A stretch of DNA of 64,000 bases from Clostridiales bacterium (GCA_009774735.1 VSOH01000306.1:1-64000), one strand, 5' to 3'. Shown: positions 1-8,832, counted from the first letter of the stretch. The notes: a model not told the origin generated them from the letters alone. Numbers and translations are program-made.

Positions 1-881
1 GGAACACGGTTTGCCGTCACGTCCATACTCCAGATGTCATTGTTGATCCAGTACAGCTTGTCACGTTCGCCGTTGAGCTGCACCTCCGAGGGCCAGTCGC
101 CCAGTTTGAACTTGAACTGCTTCTCAATCTTGAAAGTTGCCGCGTCGATGCAGTAGAGTGACGGAGCCTCATAGCCGTATGGAGATCCTTCATATCCACC
201 GTCAGTCACAGTCCACATCTTGTCGTACTTATCCATTACAAGGGACGTGGGCTGTATGCCGACCGTCAGCTGGTCCACCACCTTATCCGTCTCGGTATCG
301 ATCTTGATGATGCGGTTCTGGTAGCTCCAGCAGTTGCAATACACATATTTGCCGTATTGCACCATCTGCTCCGTTGAGCCGCTCTCCATCGTCATGTCAG
401 GCACCTGAATGTAGCCTGTAATTTCATACTTCTTGGGATTGACAATGAAGATGCGGTTGTCCCAAAGCTGCGTGACGTAAGCCTTTTCATCGCTCAGGAA
501 GTGGATATATCGCGGAGAGGTCAAATCCTCGATACGTCCCACCTCCTTGAACGTATTGAGGTCGATGGCAAAGATGACATGGGAGTTGTTCACCACTATC
601 CACCCTTTGTTGTCATATATGCTCATGGACTGAGCAACATCGCCGAGTTTCATACCGTTTGCACGGAAGAACACCTCGTTCTGAACCTGATTCGTTGCCG
701 GATCATAATAGGAAAGCGTCGCATTGCCATACTGGAAGTTACCCTCGTTGGTAATGAAAAGTCCGGAGCCTGTTGCATTAAAGTCTTCTACCACATCGCC
801 ATAGTCCCATTCCATGCAGGAAGCGAGGGTGAGCGACAGCAGAGTGGTCAGGATATATAAGAGTTTCGGTTTGAATTTCAT
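1..881 (-). CDS. btuG: BtuG-like surface lipoprotein (DUF5074/YncE-type beta-propeller), 3' end off the left edge
   Basis: The reading frame is open from ATG at 881 to position 1, so about 293 N-terminal residues are visible and the C-terminus is missing. It opens with a lipoprotein signal peptide (MKFKPKLLYI, then LTLASC as lipobox). The body has repeated propeller-type blades with phrases such as LFITNEGNFQ, IYDNKGWIVVNN, YVTQLWDNRIFI and VDQLTVGIQPTSLV, typical of DUF5074/YncE proteins. In Bacteroides the DUF5074 lipoprotein BtuG sits on the cell surface, binds vitamin B12 very tightly and hands it to the TonB-dependent transporter BtuB. This gene is the last visible one of an operon led by a cobalamin riboswitch, which supports that role. 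BtuB itself would lie beyond the edge. The function is inferred from family and context. Confidence 0.75.
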   Translation of the reverse strand, partial: MKFKPKLLYILTTLLSLTLASCMEWDYGDVVEDFNATGSGLFITNEGNFQYGNATLSYYDPATNQVQNEVFFRANGMKLGDVAQSMSIYDNKGWIVVNNSHVIFAIDLNTFKEVGRIEDLTSPRYIHFLSDEKAYVTQLWDNRIFIVNPKKYEITGYIQVPDMTMESGSTEQMVQYGKYVYCNCWSYQNRIIKIDTETDKVVDQLTVGIQPTSLVMDKYDKMWTVTDGGYEGSPYGYEAPSLYCIDAATFKIEKQFKFKLGDWPSEVQLNGERDKLYWINNDIWSMDVTANRV

Positions 882-894
882 TCTAATAATTTTA

Positions 895-937
895 AAACCT
901 CGACCCGCTATTCAAGGTAATATACGAGCCGAGGTTT
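895..937 (-). other. Intercistronic hairpin before the btuG-like gene
   Basis: On the minus strand, arms AAACCTCG (937-930) and CGAGGTTT (902-895) form a perfect 8-bp stem in the gap between the LRR-like gene and the btuG-like gene. It is followed by an AT-rich stretch rather than a clean T-tract. It may act as an RNA-processing or stability element, or a weak attenuator, that sets differential expression within the operon. Confidence 0.5.
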
Positions 938-964
938 GGCAGAAAAATTTTAACTGTTTGAGTT

Positions 965-2950
965 TTATTCAGCAGGTTTGCAACGACCTTCCTTCATATC
1001 CTGATATGTAGGATTATAAGTGCAATTTTCAATCTTCCAATTAGATTCTGTTATTTGACCGTCATCAATGAATTTCTTAAAGAACGTGTAGTCAGAGAAT
1101 TTTCTAACGGTGTCGAAATGCACACCTGAAAGTTTTAATAATTTTGGAAACTTCAGATGATCTGAAGAGATGAAATCTGTTGTCATGCCAAATTTAAGTG
1201 ACCCGTCAATAACTTCAAGACTTGGAAATGAAGCAGATTCATATATTCTAAACAAAGTTAAGCCAGTGCCTCCAATATGACTTAAAACAGGGAAAAATGA
1301 ATCAGTAATTGCCCCGTCCAAAAAGACGGTAAAAGCTCCCCACTCAATATTTTTTACTGGTGATCCAGGGAGAAGATCCTCTTCTATGTACTCTGGAGAC
1401 GATGCACAACATACCGTAGTCAAACTGGGAAAATCTAATATAGCATCAACTCCAACCTGTAAAATAGACTGTCCACCAATGCTTTTAAGATTACTGGCTT
1501 TTACACTGGTAATAGAAAAACCTGTTATTAATAAATAACCTGGAATAGAATTAATACCAGATAAATCAATAGTATTCTTTGAAGATTGACCGCTAATTTG
1601 AATGATTGACAAATTCCCCGTTATACTTTGTAAAGAAGACTCAAAAGTATCTATATTAGCTTCATAATAAAAGTTGTTTATTTTTGTGAAATTTGTTTTT
1701 ACAGCAGTGTTTAACGAGATAATCCTAACATCCACATCGGTTAGATCTTCTTTAGTTATCAAATTGTTGAACTTATTACAGTATTCAATTGTAATACAAG
1801 GATGTGTAGGTGAAGATGAAGTAAAACTAACATTACTAATATCTAGCGATTCAATTAGAGCGAGTTGTCTGATGACTACGCCTCCAAGCTGATTTAACCC
1901 TTGCAACTTGGGCAACTTCTCAAGAACATCAAAATTCTTTATGGACCATACTCCAGTTACTGATGTTAATTTATCGAACCCTTCAATAGATTTTAACTCG
2001 GTATTACCCATAAAGAATCTCATACCGGCAGTCTCCACTTCCCCATATATGCTCTCTATTGATAAATTTCCATTTACTGTAACAATATCGGGTACAGATA
2101 TTGATGAAAATTCACGTGGTAAAACCTTAAATTCAAGAGATCCTGTTTCCTTAAGTAGAGGTAACGATATTTGTGTAAGTTTTGTGTTTTCATTGAAAAT
2201 AACATTACCCTCAACTTTTTCAAGTTCTTTGAATTCAATTATTGATGCTCCTGAGCCATAAATTTGTATATCTCCTGTAACATTCTTTATTTTAGACATA
2301 GAAATCATTTCCAAGGACGTATCCTGTAATGGATTTTCTTCACTTCCTATAAGAAGTCCGCCAATCGAAGTAATATTGTCAAGACCAGTAAGGGTACCGC
2401 CAGTAAAGCTATTCTTGATTATGATGTTTCCTTCAACCTCCTTAAGAATGCTTAATCCTGTTATATCATTGATTATTTCGGCATTTTCAGCGTTTGAACC
2501 AATAATAAGATTCCCTTTTATGATTGTTACACCGGATTCAATAAAGGCTGCTACTTCTGAGGGTGTTTTGAGTTCAACATTTCCTTCACTTCTTATCTCA
2601 TCCTTCACAACAACATAAGTATAATCATTTATAGTTCCATTATAAGAAGTTACACGGAAAGTGCGTTCAGTATTCCAATCTGTTATGGTTGCCGGGTCCG
2701 GGAATATTTTTGCTGATGGTGTATAAGCGAATGATGCTTTCGCTCCATCAAGTGAAACCGTGTATGGAACTGTCACAGTAATTGTATTGTTTTCAATTAC
2801 CGCTTCATACGTTTTATCATTTACACTAAGTACCACTGATGTGATATAATTATCATCAGCATCAACTGGAATTTCGTCTTTGTCAGAACAGCCGACAGCA
2901 AAAATGCAGAAGAATAGGCTGAACAGCAAGTTAAATTTGATTGTTTTCAT
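965..2950 (-). CDS. Leucine-rich/receptor-L-like surface lipoprotein in the B12 operon
   Basis: A 661-residue predicted lipoprotein: N-terminal signal MKTIKFNLLF with a Cys at residue 21 (FAVGC), followed by an acidic linker. Residues about 35-115 resemble the DUF5018-type beta-sandwich found at the start of many Bacteroides lipoproteins (VVLSVNDKTYEA, then FAYTPSAKIFPDPATITDW). The rest is an irregular chain of beta-helix/LRR units of the receptor-L type (VEGNIIIKNSF, LTGLDNITSIGGLLIG, VEGNVIFNENTKL, SIEGFDKLTSVTGVW). It is translated 18 bp downstream of the PKD gene and shares the cobalamin-riboswitch transcript. Its DNA is visibly more AT-rich than the btuG-like gene. The exact role is unknown; a surface ligand-binding accessory for cobalamin capture is an inference from the operon. 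Confidence 0.7.
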   Translation of the reverse strand: MKTIKFNLLFSLFFCIFAVGCSDKDEIPVDADDNYITSVVLSVNDKTYEAVIENNTITVTVPYTVSLDGAKASFAYTPSAKIFPDPATITDWNTERTFRVTSYNGTINDYTYVVVKDEIRSEGNVELKTPSEVAAFIESGVTIIKGNLIIGSNAENAEIINDITGLSILKEVEGNIIIKNSFTGGTLTGLDNITSIGGLLIGSEENPLQDTSLEMISMSKIKNVTGDIQIYGSGASIIEFKELEKVEGNVIFNENTKLTQISLPLLKETGSLEFKVLPREFSSISVPDIVTVNGNLSIESIYGEVETAGMRFFMGNTELKSIEGFDKLTSVTGVWSIKNFDVLEKLPKLQGLNQLGGVVIRQLALIESLDISNVSFTSSSPTHPCITIEYCNKFNNLITKEDLTDVDVRIISLNTAVKTNFTKINNFYYEANIDTFESSLQSITGNLSIIQISGQSSKNTIDLSGINSIPGYLLITGFSITSVKASNLKSIGGQSILQVGVDAILDFPSLTTVCCASSPEYIEEDLLPGSPVKNIEWGAFTVFLDGAITDSFFPVLSHIGGTGLTLFRIYESASFPSLEVIDGSLKFGMTTDFISSDHLKFPKLLKLSGVHFDTVRKFSDYTFFKKFIDDGQITESNWKIENCTYNPTYQDMKEGRCKPAE

Positions 2951-2968
2951 ATTGTATTTTTTTGCTTA

Positions 2969-4729
2969 TTACTTAATATTTAAGTCTTGAAAAGAGAATA
3001 CTTCAGTAGAAATCTCTCCTAGTGGACCGCTCTTTGCTAATACTCCACACTGAACTTTGATAAAATCAATATATTCCAGTTTGACTGGTGTTCCATCCTT
3101 AAATATGGCATTTGATATTTTAAATCCATTCATCTGACCAGTGCCATCATAGGAGTCCCCTCCAATACAATCACTACCTATATTGTCAACATAACCCCAC
3201 TCATAGGCTTGGTTATTCCAAAAACCGGAAGATGGGATCTGAATATTTTTTGGCAATAATCTCGTGCCAGTCAGTGTGTATGATTCTTGATTCATCCAAA
3301 GAGGATAATAAGAGCTCTGTTGATGATACGAATTGTAATCAACAGACCCAGAATTTCCCAAATTATCAGTCCAATAAACATTTGAGTGTGCGGACGCCGG
3401 ACGATAGTATGTTACTTCGTAATCTTGAATAGTTGAACCGTTACCAGTCTCACTACCTTTAAGCTCATACCATTCGTCGTCTGGAAGACCATTCCCATTT
3501 ACATCTTGCATTACCCAAACAATGCCGGGCTCATTGCTTCCTCCTTGATCGCTTAAAAAAGCATTTCCTTGGATTGCAAAATCATATCCGCCTTTATTGG
3601 GAATACTATGATCAAATCCGACAATAACGTATCCTCCAAAAGAACCAAGGGAAACGTACTTTTTATTTGCCAGTCGCTCTGCAGCATATTGATTTGCAGC
3701 ATTAAAAGTTATTTCATCACCTTTGAACCCGCCGGAATTCGTTTCATTCACAAATTGCCCGGGTGCAGGTAAAAATTCAAAGACATTCGTTGAATAAGCT
3801 GAGCTGGAGGTATTTGCTGCTCGATATCTTGATGACTGTGCTCCAGGCTCACATACAACTCTAATTTTTGATTCAACAGAAATTCCATTCTCCTCTTCTG
3901 TTACTACAACTGAAATAAGATACTCACCGTCCTTTTCAGGAGTAAATATTAATAATGGTTCAGTAGCTCCTTCTACAGCTTTGCCATTGACGGCCCACTG
4001 AAAAGCGGGATTGTCAAAGTATTCCAATTGAGGCTTTAAGAAAACAGAGCGACCTGCAAAAGTAAATTTGGTAGTTTCTTTTGCATTATAATACGGTTTT
4101 TGAAAAGAAACCGAATATGGCATATTTTCTACTACTTCAATCTCCAGCTCTTCTTCAGTAAGCCCATCTTCATTTGAAGCTCTAATAGTTATCGGATATG
4201 AACCTAAATTTTCTTCATTAAATATATAGGTTAGTTTATCCGACACAACAATTCCATTTCTTAACCATTCAATCTTGAAATCTCCTATATCTTGATTGGC
4301 GATCTCCGGTGCGAGAAGCAGGTCATGACCTTTTTGAACTTTAAGTCCTTTTGAGGGAATGAATAAATTAATGGCAGGTGGAAGTAAATCTTTTACTTCC
4401 ACCTTAAGTTCTTCTGCGGCATATCCATTTTCATTATCAACTCGCAATGTGATAAATACATCACCCGCTTCTTCCCATGTATGAGAAAAAGCTTTTTGAT
4501 TCGATACAAGTTTTCCGTCAATAGTCCAAGAGAATAAAGCATCATCCGCATTCCTATATGTAGGACTAATGCTTAATTCCTTACCCACCTTAACATTATA
4601 AACTCCACTCACATTATCAAGGATGATAATAGGTTTTAAAGTTCCATTATCAACAATTATATCATCTTTATTGCAAGAGCTTATAAAGGTGCAAAGTAAA
4701 ACACATAAGGTTACACTTGGGATTCGCAT
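2969..4729 (-). CDS. PKD-domain cell-surface lipoprotein in the B12 operon
   Basis: I place the start at the second Met (4729), because MRIPSVTLCV followed by FISSC at residue 19 is a proper lipoprotein signal. The upstream Met at 4747 would add MYFKET ahead of it. The product is about 586 residues. It carries three PKD/Ig-like repeats, each with a FSWTIDGK- or FQWAVNGK-type core, over roughly residues 25-300. The C-terminal domain, with GYVIVGFDHSI, QDVNGNGLPDDEWYEL and YIDFIKVQ, is typical of Bacteroidales cell-surface PKD proteins. NGNGLPDDEW has the look of a Ca-binding loop. It lies between the DUF4465 and LRR-like lipoprotein genes under the same riboswitch. A role in outer-surface cobalamin or corrinoid capture is inferred, not shown. 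Confidence 0.75.
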   Translation of the reverse strand: MRIPSVTLCVLLCTFISSCNKDDIIVDNGTLKPIIILDNVSGVYNVKVGKELSISPTYRNADDALFSWTIDGKLVSNQKAFSHTWEEAGDVFITLRVDNENGYAAEELKVEVKDLLPPAINLFIPSKGLKVQKGHDLLLAPEIANQDIGDFKIEWLRNGIVVSDKLTYIFNEENLGSYPITIRASNEDGLTEEELEIEVVENMPYSVSFQKPYYNAKETTKFTFAGRSVFLKPQLEYFDNPAFQWAVNGKAVEGATEPLLIFTPEKDGEYLISVVVTEEENGISVESKIRVVCEPGAQSSRYRAANTSSSAYSTNVFEFLPAPGQFVNETNSGGFKGDEITFNAANQYAAERLANKKYVSLGSFGGYVIVGFDHSIPNKGGYDFAIQGNAFLSDQGGSNEPGIVWVMQDVNGNGLPDDEWYELKGSETGNGSTIQDYEVTYYRPASAHSNVYWTDNLGNSGSVDYNSYHQQSSYYPLWMNQESYTLTGTRLLPKNIQIPSSGFWNNQAYEWGYVDNIGSDCIGGDSYDGTGQMNGFKISNAIFKDGTPVKLEYIDFIKVQCGVLAKSGPLGEISTEVFSFQDLNIK

Positions 4730-4748
4730 TGTTTCTTTAAAATACAAA

Positions 4749-4790
4749 TATGGTAAGCAACAATAGGATTAACCAAAGTTGCTTACCATA
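4749..4790 (-). other. 13-bp perfect inverted repeat between the DUF4465 and PKD genes
   Basis: Arms TATGGTAAGCAAC (4749-4761) and GTTGCTTACCATA (4778-4790) pair perfectly around a 16-nt loop. The hairpin fills the gap between the DUF4465 stop codon and the PKD start. In minus-strand orientation it is followed by a T-rich stretch (TTTGTATTTT), so it may be a partial terminator or a 3'-end stabiliser that makes the first lipoprotein more abundant than the rest. Confidence 0.6.
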
Positions 4791-4796
4791 GTTAGA

Positions 4797-5753
4797 TTAT
4801 TCAATAGTAATATCATCAAGGCAAATATAGGCTGGAGTGTTCAGACCGTAGTCCCCCGTATCCGAACCAGAGAAGTTCAGTTTTACGGTTTTTACATTTG
4901 CCTGATTAATTGGCCAGTACGTCCAAGTGGTAACAGGATCTTGTTTTTTCCCGTTTCTGTAGTCTGCCAAAGTTTGAACATAGGTGGCCAACAGTTCACC
5001 ATTTTCATTATAACATTCTAATTCAACTTGAAAATAGCCAATATAATTTCCATTACCATCAACTTGCTTTGATAAAGGTGTAGCTACACCAGAAGCGCCA
5101 AATTGATTGCCTTTCATTATCACTCCATATGTATAGGAAGAGTTACAAAACCACAGACCTTTTAGAGTTTTTTTTCGGATAAAAGAGAAAGAAGGCTTAG
5201 CCATCCACTGTGAATTGTAAAAATCCTGATACCCATATACAACTGCAAAGTTATTGCCACTATGACCTGCATTAACATTAGCTCCGTCAGTTGAAGTGGT
5301 GTTGTACACACTCATCTGATTGTTATATGAATACCACCAATCGCCAGTTCCAGAACCGGTAATATTGGCACCATTACCAGGATTCGACCGATAGTTCCAT
5401 TTAGAAAGAGCCAGACCGCCATTATAGAAGGCGGTAGAACCACCAATTACATTGATTGATGACTCAAAGATGCCAGAAGGATCTTTAATTTGCTTTACCT
5501 GAGCATAGCTTCCGGTATTACCGTAATAGTTTGCACCATAAGAAGTGGGCATTGCCATCATGGTTGATTCAAAATCATCAAACGTGATGATTGTTGAATC
5601 GCCTTGCACGACCGCACGACTAACTGGGTTCTCAACCTCCATTTTGCTCTCAAAGTCGGCGAATGGTTCATCTTCACTGGAACATCCGGTGAAGACGGCT
5701 GCTGTGACCGCTACGGTCGTCAGAGCCAAGAATTTAGTAAAATGTTTTCTCAT
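4797..5753 (-). CDS. DUF4465-family surface lipoprotein, first gene after the cobalamin riboswitch
   Basis: A 318-residue product with lipoprotein signal MRKHFTKFLA and lipobox FTGC (Cys 24), then an acidic Ser/Glu/Asp linker. The body has the features of DUF4465 (FDDFESTMMAMPTSYGANY, IGGSTAFYNGGLALSKWNY, NNFAVVYGYQDFYNSQWMA, LKGLWFCNSSYTYGVI and a C-terminal YICLDDITIE strand). DUF4465 lipoproteins recur next to cobalamin riboswitches and BtuB/BtuG genes in Bacteroidetes. As the first structural gene of this operon it is the most strongly controlled by the riboswitch. Binding of cobalamin at the outer surface is a reasonable inference; no catalytic motif is seen. Confidence 0.8.
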   Translation of the reverse strand: MRKHFTKFLALTTVAVTAAVFTGCSSEDEPFADFESKMEVENPVSRAVVQGDSTIITFDDFESTMMAMPTSYGANYYGNTGSYAQVKQIKDPSGIFESSINVIGGSTAFYNGGLALSKWNYRSNPGNGANITGSGTGDWWYSYNNQMSVYNTTSTDGANVNAGHSGNNFAVVYGYQDFYNSQWMAKPSFSFIRKKTLKGLWFCNSSYTYGVIMKGNQFGASGVATPLSKQVDGNGNYIGYFQVELECYNENGELLATYVQTLADYRNGKKQDPVTTWTYWPINQANVKTVKLNFSGSDTGDYGLNTPAYICLDDITIE

Positions 5754-5787
5754 AACTAAACAGTTTTAGAGTTTGCAGATTGTTAAT

Positions 5788-5836
5788 AAAAAAGTTACCC
5801 GATTGTGTACGACTTGATAATCGTAACCAATCGGGT
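5788..5836 (-). terminator. Rho-independent terminator in the B12 leader (likely riboswitch expression platform)
   Basis: On the minus strand, ACCCGATTG (5836-5828) pairs with CAATCGGGT (5805-5797), with an inner TACGA/TCGTA pairing. A run of six T follows (plus-strand A 5788-5793). It lies between the cobalamin riboswitch and the first lipoprotein start at 5753, where an off-switch terminator would be expected when cobalamin is bound. Confidence 0.75.
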
Positions 5837-5948
5837 ATATGACGGTATATGTATATCCTAAACGGAAATCGGCGGAAAGCCAAAGCCTTGCCAATACTGT
5901 TTGAGATAATCGCCGAGTGCCCGCGGTACATTATCGCATCGTATTGAA

Positions 5949-6115
5949 GCAGGTCTTCTGACTCGTCCCCGTTGTCCGCGCCTTCTCACCCCGCGAGGGG
6001 CAATGACATTGTGCGGAAACGTTGCGTGGGACTCACAGCAGCAGGTACTGTCCCGGATTCTCACCGGATTCCCTTTCAATCCACTCTAGCCGACACCTCT
6101 GTGGCGGCAGTGGAA
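5949..6115 (-). promoter_or_regulatory. Cobalamin (AdoCbl-type) riboswitch
   Basis: Read on the minus strand, the segment shows the classical cobalamin aptamer order: GGTGTCGGC near its 5' end, the AAAGGGAATCCGGTG core with a GAATCCGGGACAG partner, the TGCTGTGA loop near 6035, the peripheral G/C-rich stem CCCCTCGCGGGG, and the B12 box GAGTCAGAAGACCTGC at 5964-5949. It controls the four minus-strand lipoprotein genes. The terminator at 5788-5836 suggests control by premature termination. Confidence 0.93.
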
Positions 6116-6126
6116 CTTCAACGCCG

Positions 6127-6134
6127 CAAAATTA
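6127..6134 (-). promoter_or_regulatory. Promoter -7 box for the B12 operon
   Basis: TAATTTTG on the minus strand matches the Bacteroidetes -7 consensus TAnnTTTG and lies just upstream of the riboswitch 5' end. No convincing -33 TTG is seen at the usual spacing. Confidence 0.5.
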
Positions 6135-6207
6135 CAAAAAATAATCTTCCCCACCTAATAAGTTTCCTTTTTTAACGAACCGTAAATCATTTTTTTTCGC
6201 AGTTATC

Positions 6208-6237
6208 TTGGCGATTAGACTTTTTGAGCTATCTTTG
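6208..6237 (+). promoter_or_regulatory. Promoter of the DUF4143 ATPase gene
   Basis: TTG at 6208-6210 and TATCTTTG at 6230-6237 are 19 bp apart, as in Bacteroidetes sigma-ABfr promoters. The predicted transcript would begin near 6241, downstream of an in-frame ATG at 6224. That favours a start codon at 6275 or 6284. Confidence 0.65.
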
Positions 6238-6274
6238 CGATGTCTTTTTGTGTGACAAGGCACAATATTTGACA

Positions 6275-7537
6275 ATGGGCATTATGATAATACAAAGACC
6301 TCTATACCTGCGGAAGCTCATTTCTCGCAGACACAACGGAATGATAAAGATTGTCACCGGCGTAAGACGCTGTGGCAAATCATTCTTGTTATCTACCCTA
6401 TACGCAGGGTGGCTCAGGGAGCAAGGTGTGGAAAACGACCACATCATCACGATCAATCTTGAAGACAGACGAAACAGGAAACTGCGCGATCCAGATGCGC
6501 TGCTTGATTACATCGACTCAAAACTGACTGATGATGCCGTCCATTATATAATGATTGATGAGATACAGCATGTCAGCGAGTTCGAGGACGTGCTCAACAG
6601 CTATCTGAATATGCCTAATGCCGACGTGTATGTAACAGGTAGCAACGCACGATTTCTTTCCAAGGATGTAATCACTACTTTTAGAGGACGAGGCGATGAG
6701 ATAAAGCTTTACCCTCTCAGTTTCGGTGAGGTCTTCCCATATATGGACTTACAGAAAGACCGTGCATTAAACACCTATATGCTTTTCGGAGGTCTGCCGC
6801 AGGTTGTTCAGAAATCATCTGAGGAAGAAAAGAACGAGTATCTGAAAGGGCTTTTTACGCATACCTATATCAAGGATATAAAGGAACGTTACAGCATCAA
6901 GAACATAGAAATGCTTGATGAACTGCTCAACATCCTGGCATCTGATATTGGAACTTTGACGAATCCCACCAAACTGACAAACACATTCGAGAGCGTTAAG
7001 CATACGAAAGTCAACCGCATGACGCTTACGTCGTATCTGGAATACATCTGTGACTCGTTCCTTGTTGAGAAGGCAAGCCGGTATGATGTTAAAGGGAAAC
7101 GGTATATCGACAGCCCGTATAAATATTATTTCACTGACTGCGGCCTGCGTAACGCCCTGCTTAATTTCAGGCAGACAGAGCCTTCACATCTGATGGAGAA
7201 TGTGATATACAATGAATTGCGTGTGCGTGGTTTTAATGTCGATGTAGGTGTCGTGCCGGTACAACTTAGAAAGGAGGATGGCAGCCGGGAAAGGAAACAG
7301 TTTGAGGTGGATTTCGTCTGCAATATGGGCAGCAGACGCTACTATATCCAATCCGCCTACAGGATGCCGGATGAAGAGAAGATGAAGCAGGAGGAAGCGT
7401 CACTGCGCAATATTGACGATTCCTTCAAGAAAATCATTATCGTTGGCGAAGACACTCCTGTTTTGAGAAATGAGGCTGGGATTACCACAATCGGCATATA
7501 TGATTTCCTGTTAAATGAAAATTCATTGGATTTGTAA
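6275..7537 (+). CDS. AAA_14/DUF4143 family ATPase
   Basis: Start at ATG 6275 (6284 is equally possible); an upstream ATG at 6224 lies before the predicted transcription start. The product is about 420 residues. It has the AAA_14 ATPase core with Walker A GVRRCGKS near residue 29, Walker B YIMIDEIQ, sensor-like VYVTGSNA, and an arginine-finger region FRGRGDE. The DUF4143 C-terminal half follows (LFGGLPQVV, then YKYYFTDCGLRNALL, VIYNELRVRGFNVDVG and a FEVDFV strand resembling a PD-(D/E)xK-type core). These ATPases are very common in Bacteroidales and archaea and their biological role is poorly known. It is transcribed divergently from the B12 operon. Function beyond ATP hydrolysis is not assigned. 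Confidence 0.9.
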   Translation: MGIMIIQRPLYLRKLISRRHNGMIKIVTGVRRCGKSFLLSTLYAGWLREQGVENDHIITINLEDRRNRKLRDPDALLDYIDSKLTDDAVHYIMIDEIQHVSEFEDVLNSYLNMPNADVYVTGSNARFLSKDVITTFRGRGDEIKLYPLSFGEVFPYMDLQKDRALNTYMLFGGLPQVVQKSSEEEKNEYLKGLFTHTYIKDIKERYSIKNIEMLDELLNILASDIGTLTNPTKLTNTFESVKHTKVNRMTLTSYLEYICDSFLVEKASRYDVKGKRYIDSPYKYYFTDCGLRNALLNFRQTEPSHLMENVIYNELRVRGFNVDVGVVPVQLRKEDGSRERKQFEVDFVCNMGSRRYYIQSAYRMPDEEKMKQEEASLRNIDDSFKKIIIVGEDTPVLRNEAGITTIGIYDFLLNENSLDL

Positions 7538-7569
7538 GAAGTGTCAATGATATAGCTTTTTGATCAATT

Positions 7570-8199
7570 ATGGTTGACCAGATTATACATAACCTATTGA
7601 CGCGGTTAAAAGAAGTCAATTTTATTCTTGAAACATGTACAGACGGTACTATGCTTTTTGAACAGGCGAATGTCATTGCACGGTTCTACTACGACTGTCA
7701 GGATACAAACGTCCTTATCGACGAAGCCGAGAGGATGGCAACGGAAGATACCGAGGGACTTAGGGAGTTTGCCGTTTCCCTCAAAGAAGAAACCGCCACT
7801 CTCCTTAATAATATAGGAAGACTTGAGGGGATGGATTTCAAACAGATCGCCAACGCCCACTCCAAGCAATACTATTCCATATTTCAGGAAGCAGCGGAAC
7901 AGCTAAATCCCTTTTGGAAACGGTACAGTGAGCTTAACAACCGCCTTGACTACCTCCCTCTCGGCTCTAAGGATTATGCCGAAATGGAGAAGGAATGTGA
8001 GAAGGCTAAGGCTGAACACGATACACGGCAGATTGAGGTTAAGAGACTTTACGCCGAATATGAGAAAGAAAACCAGCGAGCCGGATATGTCTTTTCCCTC
8101 AAAGCCTCCCATCTGTATGCCCTCGCCGCAAAAATGAACGGCATTGCCGGAAGCATAATCAACGACCTTGACCGTCTGGAGAAAGGGAACGGAGAATGA
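7570..8199 (+). CDS. Unknown helical (coiled-coil) protein, 209 aa
   Basis: No family recognised. The sequence is strongly helical and charged, with a probable coiled coil around residues 105-165 (RYSELNNRLDYLPLGSKDYA, then EKECEKAKAEHDTRQIEVKR) and no signal peptide or membrane segment. It starts 32 bp after the ATPase stop, so it may be co-transcribed with it. Its last codons overlap the next ORF by 4 bp (ATGA), which points to translational coupling with the 136-residue neighbour and a joint function. The shared terminator after the next gene closes the unit. Confidence 0.7.
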   Translation: MVDQIIHNLLTRLKEVNFILETCTDGTMLFEQANVIARFYYDCQDTNVLIDEAERMATEDTEGLREFAVSLKEETATLLNNIGRLEGMDFKQIANAHSKQYYSIFQEAAEQLNPFWKRYSELNNRLDYLPLGSKDYAEMEKECEKAKAEHDTRQIEVKRLYAEYEKENQRAGYVFSLKASHLYALAAKMNGIAGSIINDLDRLEKGNGE

Positions 8200-8606
8200 G
8201 CGGTAATCTCCTTTTCGAGACCTCTAAGTGGCGGGACATTGTGGAACTCGGACTGTGCATGGCGATATACGACGTATGCAACGACAACCAGTTTGATAAC
8301 TGCACGCCACTTGACTTTGCCAACTTCCTTAACGTAAGGGAAGAGGCAAAGGCTATACCTGTTGTGCCGAAAGAGAAACTGAGGGTATGCTATATGGTCT
8401 ATGCCGTGTCGCAGAACATCACCCCAAGAAAAGAGGCGTTGATATGGTCTGAGTTGTTCCTCAGTCGATGCGGCATTAACAAGTCTTACTATGACAAGCA
8501 CCGCACCGACATCTGCGCCGACCACGCTACCGAGGACAACAAGAATTACCGCAAATCTATTGACAAAGCCATCAATGAATGGCGTTCAAGGCGTAGAATC
8601 CCGTAG
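8196..8606 (+). CDS. Unknown 136-aa protein coupled to the coiled-coil gene
   Basis: Begins in the ATGA overlap with the preceding gene. No known domain. It is soluble, with several aromatic and cysteine residues (LGLCMAIYDVCNDNQFDNCT, CYMVYAVSQNITPRKEAL, FLSRCGINKSYYDKH) and a basic C-terminus (NEWRSRRRIP). A strong rho-independent terminator begins about 45 bp downstream, so this is the last gene before the mobilisation module. It could be chromosomal or the remnant of an older insertion; the sequence does not decide. Confidence 0.65.
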   Translation: MSGNLLFETSKWRDIVELGLCMAIYDVCNDNQFDNCTPLDFANFLNVREEAKAIPVVPKEKLRVCYMVYAVSQNITPRKEALIWSELFLSRCGINKSYYDKHRTDICADHATEDNKNYRKSIDKAINEWRSRRRIP

Positions 8607-8648
8607 AACTCCCGTTTCACCCCACCTGCGACATCTAAAGGAAACTTG

Positions 8649-8699
8649 CAAACGCACTATACGACTGAAAATCAGCGTACAGTGCGTTTGTCTTTTTTT
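8649..8699 (+). terminator. Strong rho-independent terminator
   Basis: CAAACGCACT (8649-8658) and AGTGCGTTTG (8681-8690) form a perfect 10-bp stem, extended by an ATACG/CGTAC pairing, followed by T-run 8693-8699. It ends the ATPase-side transcription unit and separates it from the mobilisation module. Confidence 0.9.
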
Positions 8700-8721
8700 A
8701 CCTTTCCCCACGGAAGCCACA

Positions 8722-8751
8722 TTGCACCCTATGGCGGCAGTTGTAATTTTG
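8722..8751 (+). promoter_or_regulatory. Promoter of the mobilisation module
   Basis: TTG at 8722-8724 and TAATTTTG at 8744-8751 are 19 bp apart, a good Bacteroidetes promoter. It lies 82 bp upstream of the excisionase-like start at 8833. Confidence 0.65.
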
Positions 8752-8832
8752 CATCGGAATCCAAAGGCTGACAAGACCATCAATCAGCACTGTTCCAAGA
8801 TGATAAACATTAACTTAATAATAAAATTACCG

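Noticed and set aside
5972-6175. ORF overlapping the cobalamin riboswitch on the plus strand (and a minus-strand ORF at 5858-6079)
   Set aside because: The segment has strong RNA aptamer conservation (B12 box, core helices) and no protein-like sequence.
8491-8832. Upstream in-frame extension of the excisionase-like protein
   Set aside because: It reads through the preceding gene, a rho-independent terminator and a good promoter; ATG 8833 yields the complete HTH_17 protein.
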